From the NCBI GenBank assembly GCA_902464495.1, contig CABQJK010000055.1, positions 1 through 8,750 of the forward strand: a stretch of DNA of 8,750 nt, written 5' to 3'. Positions 1 to 8,552 of the stretch are shown piece by piece (position 1 is the first letter of the stretch; every line of letters starts with the position of its first letter). The notes below the pieces were generated by a model. It was not told where the DNA came from, did no database searches, and saw only the letters and a list, made by a program, of their open reading frames with translations. Origin of the DNA: an uncultured Collinsella sp. GTDB lineage: Bacteria; Actinomycetota; Coriobacteriia; Coriobacteriales; Coriobacteriaceae. The position numbers and the translations under genes were made by a program.

Positions 1-8
1 ATAGCAAA

Positions 9-38
9 AGCCCCGCGGTCGGAGCGGACCGCGGGGCT
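9..38 (-). terminator. Rho-independent terminator of arcC
   Basis: A perfect 12-base-pair stem (positions 9-20 pair with 27-38; arm AGCCCCGCGGTC) closes a 6-base loop. On the minus strand the stem is followed by a short T-rich tail (CTTTTGC). It lies about 65 bases beyond the arcC stop codon with no gene in between, so it most likely ends the arcC transcript. The plus-strand side has no T tract, so the terminator points in the minus direction. Confidence 0.88.
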
Positions 39-103
39 CATGAAGAGAGGCTAGTTTGCGGGCGCTTTGCCTGGCGCCCACGAGAGAGGCAACGGAGTAG
101 AGA

Positions 104-1066
104 CTACTCGTGGATGCGGGTACCGGAGAGGCCGGCCATGGTCTCGGCAGCCTTGTCCAGAGCGCCGATGATGCAGGTGCGGCCCTTGCGGGAACGGGCG
201 AACTTGATGGCAGCGCGAACCTTGGGCTCCATGGAACCCTTGCCAAACTGGCCCTCGTCGGCCAGGCGCTCGGCCTCGTCGGCGGTGAGGTCCTCGAGCT
301 CCTCCTGGTTGGGCTTGCCGAAGTTGATGGCGACGTGCTCGACGGCGGTCAGCAGGAACAGGACGTCGGCGTCGCAGTCCTCGGCCAGCAGCTCGCCGCC
401 CAGGTCCTTGTCGATGACGGCGGGAACGCCCTTGTAGCAGCCCTTGTTCTCGTAGTCGCGGACGACGGGGATGCCGCCGCCACCGCAGGCGATGACGATG
501 AACTCGTTGTCGAGCAGGTTGAGGATGGAGTCGGCCTCGACGATCTTCTTGGGATCGGGGGAGGCGACGACGCGACGCCAGCCGCGGCCGGAATCCTCGA
601 CGAAGACCTTGGAGGGATCCTCGGCCATGAACTCCTTGGCCTGCTCCTCGGTGTAGAAGGGGCCGATCGGCTTGGTCGGGTTCTTGAACGCGGGATCGTC
701 CGGGTCGCACTCGATCTGGGTGACGACGGTGGCGGCGTGCCAACGCTTGTAGCGCTTGTGCATCTCGCGGCCGATGCCCTGCTGCAGGTGATAGCCGATG
801 TAGCCCTGGGACATGGCGCCGCACTCGGGCAGCGGCATCTCGGGGGTGCCGATGGCGTCGTGGGCGGCGGCGAAGGCGTTCTGGATCATGCCGACCTGCG
901 GGCCGTTGCCGTGGGTGATGATGATCTCGTTGCCCTGCTCGATGAGGCCGAGGAGAGCGTGGGCGGTGTTGCTCACGGCCTCGATCTGCTCGACGGGGTT
1001 GTTGCCGAGGGCGTTGCCGCCGAGGGCGACGACAATACGATCGGGCTTGCCAAGAGGCTTAGACAT
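104..1066 (-). CDS. arcC: Carbamate kinase
   Basis: Carbamate kinase (amino-acid kinase fold) catalyses the reversible transfer of phosphate between carbamoyl phosphate and ADP. In fermenters this makes ATP at the end of the arginine deiminase or a related ureide pathway, in the cytoplasm. The 320-residue product is full length for the family (about 310-320). Visible motifs: nucleotide/phosphate loop VALGGNALG (13-21), HGNGPQVG (52-59), TKPIGPFY (131-138), the glycine-rich GGGGIPV (195-201), AVIDKDL (216-222), and FGKGSMEPKV (274-283). The ATG at 1066 was chosen over an upstream in-frame start because the protein then begins just before the conserved first strand, and AGAAAGGA (minus strand, 1075-1082) sits 8 bases upstream. 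No arcA or arcB is in the window, so which pathway supplies carbamoyl phosphate cannot be told. It appears monocistronic, with its own terminator. Confidence 0.96.
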   Translation of the reverse strand: MSKPLGKPDRIVVALGGNALGNNPVEQIEAVSNTAHALLGLIEQGNEIIITHGNGPQVGMIQNAFAAAHDAIGTPEMPLPECGAMSQGYIGYHLQQGIGREMHKRYKRWHAATVVTQIECDPDDPAFKNPTKPIGPFYTEEQAKEFMAEDPSKVFVEDSGRGWRRVVASPDPKKIVEADSILNLLDNEFIVIACGGGGIPVVRDYENKGCYKGVPAVIDKDLGGELLAEDCDADVLFLLTAVEHVAINFGKPNQEELEDLTADEAERLADEGQFGKGSMEPKVRAAIKFARSRKGRTCIIGALDKAAETMAGLSGTRIHE

Positions 1067-1681
1067 TGCTGGAATCCTTTCTGTAAAAGGCCTACAACCC
1101 ATTAATAACCCGCGTCCGTGCAATACGCGAGTTTATTAAGGTTTATATTCTCTTTATCGCTCATTTTATTCATTTTGAAAATAGTGGAACGGTGAACGGT
1201 CGTTTTTACCCGCTCAGCGTAAAGAACCCCAGCTCACGCATATCTACGCCATTTACGTGCAACTTTATTTAAATAGAGCAGAGATTAGACCGGATTATGC
1301 AAACTATATCTTTGCTAAACACAAAACGGACAGCGCAAAATCTTACTCGCACTATACGAGATTCTATGCACTTATAAGACGAGTATGCACCCCTGCAAAA
1401 ACATGGGGCTTTTCATCCAGCAATAGGAATAATCAATCGCGGCCCACCCTTCGGCAAGCGACTGAGAGCAAACTGCATTTTGACCAAGCGGGTTTGATCA
1501 AGCGTCCAAAAACAAAACTGGGATATTGCTTCCATGCCTGCGGCATGATACTTTAGCCGAGTACAGCACGGGCTGGGGCGACAGGTATCTGTCGTGAAGT
1601 TTGGGTTCGGCGACCCCGTGGCTGTCTTCTCCCTTATCCGCCAGCGAGCCCCTTGAGCGACGGATTGAGGAGGTCCTTACC
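1067..1681. other. AT-rich divergent intergenic region
   Basis: These 615 bases separate divergent arcC and the DUF3830-like gene and must hold both promoters. About 1130-1560 is clearly richer in A/T than the flanking genes. I found no convincing -35/-10 pair for either gene. On the arcC side, TCATTTTATTCATTTTGAA (1161-1179) resembles an arginine-repressor half-site (minus-strand TGAATAAAAT) without a clear partner. Other visible elements are a small hairpin (CATGCC/GGCATG, triloop, 1533-1547) and the leader hairpins at 1575-1617. An open frame at 1257-1556 starts at GTG without a ribosome-binding site and was not accepted as a gene. Confidence 0.6.
1575..1617 (+). promoter_or_regulatory. 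Possible structured leader of the DUF3830 operon
   Basis: About 65-105 bases before the start codon there is a perfect hairpin, CGACAG-GTAT-CTGTCG (1579-1594), then a second weak one, GGGT-TCGGCG-ACCC (1603-1616). GGGG (1575-1578) can pair with CCCC (1614-1617) and close both into one branched structure. CTGTC (1622-1626) can also compete for GACAG (1580-1584). This could be a leader RNA element, but I recognise no known riboswitch class and the strength of the case is only local base pairing. Confidence 0.3.
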
Positions 1682-2098
1682 ATGACAAAAATGCTCAAGA
1701 TTACGCTGAATGACGAGACGTTTCTCGCCGACATGCTCTGGGACGAAGCGCCCGAGACATGCAGGCTGTTCGAATCGTCCTGTCCGGTCGAGTCGCGCAT
1801 CTTCTCGGCCAAGATCTGCGATACCGAGGTGACTTACCCCGTATCGGGCCCCATCGCCAACTACGAGCACATCGAGAATCCCGTCTTTAACGAGCCGGCG
1901 GGTGCGGTGAGCTGGTACGGCGGCTGGTCTTCGATCTGCATCTTCTTTGATATTTGCGAGCCCTTTGGCACCTGCAACATGTTTGCCCGTATCTGCGAGG
2001 CCGATCGCGAGCGCTTCGCCGCCGCTTGCCGCAATGTCTGGGACAACCAGGGCATGTACATCAAAAACGAAATCGTTGAGATCGAAGCGGAGGCCTAA
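1682..2098 (+). CDS. DUF3830-like protein, cyclophilin-type fold
   Basis: This 138-residue soluble protein resembles the DUF3830 family, whose solved members have a cyclophilin-like beta-barrel; the biochemical role is unknown. Family-like features are the N-terminal strand LKITLNDETFLADML (5-19), the DEAPETCRLFESSCP segment (21-35), and the core WYGGWSSICIFFDICEPFG (78-96) followed by NMFARI (99-104). There is no signal peptide or membrane segment. The ATG at 1682 is preferred over the longer in-frame TTG at 1601 because GAGGAGGT (1667-1674) lies 7 bases upstream and the extra residues look like translated leader. It is the first gene of an operon: the next start is only 2 bases past its stop. 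Six cysteines is many for this size. The family call rests on recalled pattern, so it is moderate. Confidence 0.75.
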   Translation: MTKMLKITLNDETFLADMLWDEAPETCRLFESSCPVESRIFSAKICDTEVTYPVSGPIANYEHIENPVFNEPAGAVSWYGGWSSICIFFDICEPFGTCNMFARICEADRERFAAACRNVWDNQGMYIKNEIVEIEAEA

Positions 2099-2100
2099 AG

Positions 2101-2625
2101 ATGACGAATATCGACACCCTGCTTGCACTCGATCTTGCGGAGTACACCGCCTCGCTTGAGGCCCTTGCCGACCAAATGATGCTCGAGGAACCACGCGATA
2201 TCGACTATATGCGTCGCCGCAAGCTCGACACCGGCCGCGAGTTCGCAGTATGGAACTTTACCGTCGGCTACTGCATGAACGCCACCGACGTCCTCTCGCT
2301 CCTGCGCGCCCAGGCGACCGAGGACGTCAACGGCGACACCGCCGACTTGGCAACCCTCAGCAACAGTGCCGCGCGCCTGTGTGACTGGTTCTCGGGCGCC
2401 TTCGACGTCACTGGCAAGATGGACGATACGACCGCCATCCTCGCCCACAGCCGCGACCTCTACGCCCAGGTCGAGACCCACGAGCAGTTTGCCGCCCTCA
2501 CCCGCGCCACCGAGCGCTATCTGGTCCAGCTGCAATTTTGGGTCGATCGCCAGATTCCCTGGCCGGCCATCAGCGACCTGGTCCACGGCCACCGCCTACG
2601 CACCGAAACCGGCGAGACAAGGTAA
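2101..2625 (+). CDS. Hypothetical protein, operon partner of the DUF3830-like gene
   Basis: I do not recognise this 174-residue protein. It is acidic, predicted mainly helical (for example LAEYTASLEALADQMMLEE, 12-30, and SRDLYAQVETHEQFAALTRATERYL, 117-141), with no signal peptide or membrane span. A distinctive aromatic patch, REFAVWNFTVGYCMN, spans 46-60, and WVDRQIPWPAI lies at 147-157. The start is well supported: GGAGG (2089-2093) inside the end of the upstream gene is 7 bases away and only AG separates the upstream TAA from this ATG, so the two genes are probably translationally coupled. Base composition matches the GC-rich neighbours. The tight coupling suggests it works with the DUF3830-like protein, but no function can be assigned. 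Confidence 0.85.
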   Translation: MTNIDTLLALDLAEYTASLEALADQMMLEEPRDIDYMRRRKLDTGREFAVWNFTVGYCMNATDVLSLLRAQATEDVNGDTADLATLSNSAARLCDWFSGAFDVTGKMDDTTAILAHSRDLYAQVETHEQFAALTRATERYLVQLQFWVDRQIPWPAISDLVHGHRLRTETGETR

Positions 2626-2707
2626 GCCGAACTAGCAACACCAACAACACCCCATCGCGGGACCCAAAGTAGCAATCAGAGGGCTGGAGACGCATACAGC
2701 AGCGACC

Positions 2708-2767
2708 CCAGCCCTTTCGCAAAGTGACGCGCCTTTCGCGGCATAGCCGCGAAACAGCAAGGGCTGG
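2708..2767. terminator. Nested inverted repeat between convergent genes, probable bidirectional terminator
   Basis: CCAGCCCTT (2708-2716) pairs with AAGGGCTGG (2759-2767), enclosing the strong 9-base-pair hairpin TTTCGCGGC-ATA-GCCGCGAAA (2734-2754). It lies between the end of the plus-strand operon (2625) and the stop of the minus-strand ATPase gene (2786), where a two-way terminator is expected. There is no long T tract on either side, so termination is inferred from position and stem strength. A third copy of the outer arm, AGGGCTGG at 2680-2687, could pair with 2708-2715 instead. Confidence 0.5.
2721..2758. repeat. Hairpin repeat element, copy 1
   Basis: This 38-base unit starts AAAGTGACGCGCC, continues through a 9-base-pair perfect stem (TTTCGCGGC/GCCGCGAAA) and ends CAGC. 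It matches the unit at 4328-4365 at 35 of 38 positions, and all three differences lie in the triloop (ATA here, TAC there). Both copies are in the same orientation, flanking the ATPase gene 1,607 bases apart. It looks like a dispersed REP-type palindromic repeat. Confidence 0.75.
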
Positions 2768-2785
2768 ATTGCGGACTCAGATAGC

Positions 2786-4147
2786 CTAGAGAGATATGGG
2801 TGCAAACGAGAAATCGTTGTCGGGGTCATCCTTTTCTATAAACTCATCGAGACAGAATGTCATATAGATAGGGACGTACAGGATCTTGCCCTCTTTGCCG
2901 AGATTCTCGTGGCTTAGCACAACAGCCTCGGGAATTTTGTACTCGTCTACACTCATTAGGCGATCGAGAGCCGCATGCGCTCGAACTTTCTTGCCCGATT
3001 TGACCTCGATCGGGACAACATGCCCGCGGGCGCCTTCGATCACAAAGTCAACTTCACCGACCTCACGCGTCTGGTAGTACCATGCATCAGCCCCAAGGGC
3101 GACAAGCTCCTGAGCGACCACGTTCTCGTAGAGACCGCCGAGGTTGGTAGTTTTCATATCAAGATAGACAGCTCGTGCCGTGCTGCCGGGATACCGCGAT
3201 GCGAGCATACCCGTATCGGACTCGTACAGCTTGAAGGCTGTCGCCTTCTCCGTCCTCTTGAGGGGGCTCCGAGGCTCCGTTACCTGGGCGACCATCAATC
3301 CAACGCCCGCGCTCACCAGCCATAGGAAATCCTGCTCATATTTTTTAAGGCGCGCTCCCTCGCCCAGAGACGAAACAACAAAGCGATGGGACTCCGCTTC
3401 AAGCTGAACGGGAATTTGTTCGAAAATCGAGCGAACGTTAAACGCTCGAGTCGATGCATATTTAGAGATATCGCTTTTGTACTGATCGACCAGCTGAATT
3501 TGAAGCTCACGCGTTCTCACGAGCGAATAACCCGAATCGATATAGTTCTGAACGACCTCCGGCATGCCACCGCAAACGATATAAGCTCTATAGTTTTTGA
3601 GCATTGCCTCATGAATGTAGTTTTCGACGGGACGTCTCTCGACAAGGCAGTTGCGAATGTCTGCAAGCACATTCTCGCTGACGCCATTTGCCCAACAAAA
3701 CTCTTCAAAATCCATCGGTCGCATAACAACGTGCTCGACATACCCCACCGGAAAAGAAGATATCCCCTTAAACTCGGTCCCAAGCATAGACCCCGAGAAT
3801 ACATAGCTAAAGCGCCCGTCTTCGACCAACGCCTTCATAAGTGTGACAATCTGCGGATACTCCTGAATCTCATCGACAAAGACAAGCGTATCCCCCTCAA
3901 CAAGCGGCGCGTCCGCAAGAAGGGCTACACGGTTGATAAAGTCAACGGCGTTCTTAGCGTCAATTAGCACATCCCTTGCCTCGGCATCGAGTAGCAAATT
4001 GACCTCAAAATACGAAGCGTAGTTGCCCTTTCCAAACGCGCGAATCGCATAACTCTTGCCAATCTGACGTGCGCCAGTAACAAGCAACGCCTTATTGGAG
4101 TTATTCTTCCAGCTCAAAAGCCTATCAGTAACCTTGCGGCGTAGCAT
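2786..4147 (-). CDS. AAA_14/DUF4143 ATP-binding protein (COG1373-like)
   Basis: A 453-residue cytoplasmic P-loop ATPase. Visible parts: Walker A GARQIGKS (25-32), Walker B LVFVDE (88-93), a sensor-like YVFSGSMLG (115-123), the RPMDFEEF segment typical of the family (143-150), CGGMPEVV (192-199), and a C-terminal DUF4143 region with GGLYENVVAQEL (337-348), then GEVDFVIE (364-371) and PIEVKSGKK (379-387), a layout like a PD-(D/E)xK nuclease core. Family function is unsettled; members are often lone, horizontally moved genes. The ATG at 4147 is chosen over an in-frame start at 4258 because AGGGG (minus, 4153-4157) sits 5 bases upstream and the extra 37 residues are just the translated repeat region. 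GC is visibly lower than in arcC or nifJ, and repeats lie on both sides, both suggesting acquisition. It is a single-gene unit with no visible partner gene. Confidence 0.9.
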   Translation of the reverse strand: MLRRKVTDRLLSWKNNSNKALLVTGARQIGKSYAIRAFGKGNYASYFEVNLLLDAEARDVLIDAKNAVDFINRVALLADAPLVEGDTLVFVDEIQEYPQIVTLMKALVEDGRFSYVFSGSMLGTEFKGISSFPVGYVEHVVMRPMDFEEFCWANGVSENVLADIRNCLVERRPVENYIHEAMLKNYRAYIVCGGMPEVVQNYIDSGYSLVRTRELQIQLVDQYKSDISKYASTRAFNVRSIFEQIPVQLEAESHRFVVSSLGEGARLKKYEQDFLWLVSAGVGLMVAQVTEPRSPLKRTEKATAFKLYESDTGMLASRYPGSTARAVYLDMKTTNLGGLYENVVAQELVALGADAWYYQTREVGEVDFVIEGARGHVVPIEVKSGKKVRAHAALDRLMSVDEYKIPEAVVLSHENLGKEGKILYVPIYMTFCLDEFIEKDDPDNDFSFAPISL

Positions 4148-4162
4148 TAAAACCCCTAAATG

Positions 4163-4248
4163 ACAAAAATTGGCAGATAGAATTACAAGTAATAGTACAA
4201 AAATTGGCAAATAGTAATGACCTAAATAGTACAAAAATTGGCAAATAG
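4163..4248. repeat. Three direct repeats at exact 34-base period
   Basis: The 18-base unit ACAAAAATTGGCAAATAG occurs at 4197-4214 and 4231-4248, with a one-base variant (CAGATAG ending) at 4163-4180. Starts are 34 bases apart in both steps. The second and third copies are identical over 24 bases (4191-4214 and 4225-4248), including a leading AATAGT. The spacers otherwise differ. The array lies 16 bases upstream of the ATPase start codon and covers its likely promoter, so it is most simply read as repeated binding sites for a regulator. It is not a CRISPR array: the units are short, the spacers are 16 bases, and no cas genes are near. Confidence 0.9.
4182..4210 (-). promoter_or_regulatory. Predicted promoter of the AAA_14/DUF4143 gene
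   Basis: On the minus strand TTGCCA (4205-4210) and TGTAAT (4182-4187) are separated by 17 bases. Each matches five of six consensus positions of a housekeeping sigma-70/sigma-A promoter. Transcription would start near 4175, giving a leader of about 28 bases that includes the AGGGG ribosome-binding site. The -35 box lies within the middle 18-base repeat, and the start site falls in the repeat nearest the gene. A protein bound to the repeats would therefore be expected to control initiation, most simply as a repressor. Confidence 0.6.
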
Positions 4249-4327
4249 CGAGTTTCACTGAGGTCTCAAAGCCACCGAAACAGTAAGAGCATAGAGGGCA
4301 GCAACAACCAAGTCCCCCTCCATACCC

Positions 4328-4365
4328 AAAGTGACGCGCCTTTCGCGGCTACGCCGCGAAACAGC
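4328..4365. repeat. Hairpin repeat element, copy 2
   Basis: This is the second copy of the 38-base hairpin element, stem TTTCGCGGC/GCCGCGAAA (4341-4349 with 4353-4361) and triloop TAC. It sits upstream of the ATPase gene in the non-coding block 4148-4562, in the same orientation as copy 1. The sequence just before it (CCCAAAGT, with AGCAACAA further left) also echoes the flank of copy 1, so the related region is probably longer than 38 bases. Confidence 0.75.
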
Positions 4366-4427
4366 GCCCGGGACAAGGCACCCAGCCACATCCTTCATCA
4401 GCCCCACAATCCGAGGACGTAGTCGTA

Positions 4428-4552
4428 GCAGGATCTGAGGGCTGACCTTCGCGGACACCCCGCAGGACGAAAGAACCCCCGCCGCACGTAGTGCGCAGCG
4501 GGGGTTCTTTCATGTCCGAGGGCGTCCGCGAAGGTCAGCCCTCAGATCCTGC
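4428..4552. repeat. 29-base perfect inverted repeat enclosing the nifJ terminator
   Basis: The arm at 4428-4456 (begins GCAGGATCTGAGGGC) is the exact reverse complement of 4524-4552. The 67 bases between them hold a second, independent hairpin (4469-4511), so the whole 125-base segment folds as one nested structure with imperfect pairing in between. It starts 10 bases after the nifJ stop codon. No target-site duplication is visible at the edges, and no protein is encoded inside. It may be an unusually long 3' structure of the nifJ message or a small palindromic mobile remnant. Confidence 0.92.
4469..4511 (-). terminator. Terminator of nifJ
   Basis: A 14-base-pair perfect stem (GAAAGAACCCCCGC, 4469-4482, with 4498-4511) is topped by a further CGCAC/GTGCG pairing (4483-4487 with 4491-4495) and a GTA loop. 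The minus-strand descending arm ends GGGGGTTCTTTC, the usual GC stem running into a T-rich tract. It lies about 50 bases after the nifJ stop. The sequence is symmetric, so it could also stop plus-strand transcription. Confidence 0.85.
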
Positions 4553-4562
4553 GGTGAGAGAC

Positions 4563-8102
<3,540 letters not shown>

Positions 8103-8134
8103 ATACCCCTCTCCTCTCATATAGGTATACAGGC

Positions 8135-8150
8135 CCCGGCGATCGCCGGG
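8135..8150. promoter_or_regulatory. Perfect 16-base palindrome upstream of nifJ
   Basis: CCCGGCGATCGCCGGG is fully self-complementary and lies 32 bases before the nifJ start codon, just upstream of the ribosome-binding site. It could be an operator for a dimeric regulator, or a leader hairpin (CCCGGC/GCCGGG, GATC loop) in the nifJ message. On the minus strand it is followed by TATACC, a weak -10 candidate. Which of these applies cannot be decided from sequence. Confidence 0.45.
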
Positions 8151-8428
8151 ATGTTGGCGTGATGGGATTTTCGTTGTTGCTTCCAATCATCTGACAGGCG
8201 GACTCAGCAGCAGGTACATGGCGTGGAGAGAAGGCATGCCGAGGCGAGGAGGGCTGTACGCGCTCCACAGGCCCAGCTACCCGTCTTGCACATGACCGAG
8301 CGCCGCAAAGGCCGCATGCCGGATGCTCCCGGGCACGCCCCGGCGATGGGAAGCGCCCGCAACGGAAATCCGCATGCGGGTTTATTGTACCCCGCCGTCA
8401 AGTGTAATTTCGGCAAATATAGGCGGGC

Positions 8429-8442
8429 GGTAAAGGTTTACC
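8429..8442. promoter_or_regulatory. Operator-like inverted repeat GGTAAA-GG-TTTACC
   Basis: A perfect 6-base inverted repeat with a 2-base centre, between the FHA gene and nifJ. It lies within a wider imperfect inverted repeat, GGCGGT (8426-8431) and ACCGCC (8450-8455). The compact symmetry is typical of repressor sites, but no regulator or promoter alignment supports this, so it is a weak call. Confidence 0.25.
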
Positions 8443-8521
8443 CCGGGTGACCGCCAGGGGCGAAAATGACCCTTCGTTCCCGGACGATCGGCCCTGGCGC
8501 GCCAAGGAGTGTCCCCAAGTG

Positions 8522-8552
8522 CCGACAGAAAAGGAGCGTCCCTATCTGTCGG
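8522..8552 (-). repeat. Hairpin just past the FHA gene, REP-like, possible terminator
   Basis: CCGACAGA (8522-8529) and TCTGTCGG (8545-8552) form an 8-base-pair stem with a 15-base loop that on the minus strand reads TAGGGACGCTCCTTT. The stem abuts the stop codon of the FHA-domain gene. The GGGACGCTCC and nearby GGGGACACTCC (minus, about 8506-8516) phrases resemble intergenic repeats I recall from coriobacterial genomes; that link is from memory. It may double as the gene's terminator, although the T tract is in the loop. Confidence 0.5.

Larger units (their letters stand above)
8103..8552. other. Long non-coding region upstream of nifJ
   Basis: About 450 bases without a credible gene; short frames on both strands here lack ribosome-binding sites and recognisable sequence. 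It must contain the nifJ promoter. On the minus strand TACAAT (near 8385-8390) would make a good -10 box but has no -35 at proper spacing; a start there would give a leader of about 280 bases. Several palindromes are listed separately. CCCGCA/TGCGGG (8356-8361 with 8375-8380) followed by TTTATT is terminator-like on the plus strand, where no gene precedes it. No known riboswitch was recognised. Confidence 0.55.

Noticed and set aside
1391..1415. A possible terminator hairpin (CCCC...GGGG followed by CTTTTC) in the AT-rich gap.
   Set aside because: Only four base pairs are contiguous and the adjacent bases mismatch, with no gene upstream to terminate.
1257..1556. A 99-residue plus-strand open frame in the AT-rich gap.
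   Set aside because: It starts at GTG with no ribosome-binding site, has no recognisable domain, and its composition is that of the non-coding background. It could be part of a dispersed intergenic repeat, but I cannot show that.
2632..2829. A 65-residue minus-strand open frame past the ATPase stop codon.
   Set aside because: It is the translation of hairpin repeat copy 1 and flanks in another frame, overlaps the ATPase C-terminus, and has no ribosome-binding site.
4163..4248. A minimal CRISPR array.
   Set aside because: Units are only 18-24 bases, spacers 10-16 bases, there are three units and no cas genes, and the array covers a promoter.
4148..4258. A 37-residue N-terminal extension of the ATPase, hydrophobic and membrane-like.
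   Set aside because: It is encoded by the 34-base-period repeats and the predicted promoter. A ribosome-binding site supports the internal ATG at 4147, where family homology begins. A signal anchor is therefore not supported.
4255..4458. A 67-residue minus-strand open frame upstream of the ATPase gene.
   Set aside because: It starts inside the 29-base inverted repeat and runs through the hairpin element. Residues such as AVSRRSRERRVTLG are just the translated repeat. No ribosome-binding site is visible.
8223..8450. Short open frames on both strands upstream of nifJ (8223-8450 plus, 8204-8416 minus).
   Set aside because: They lack ribosome-binding sites and recognisable sequence, overlap each other on opposite strands, and contain several palindromes typical of non-coding DNA.
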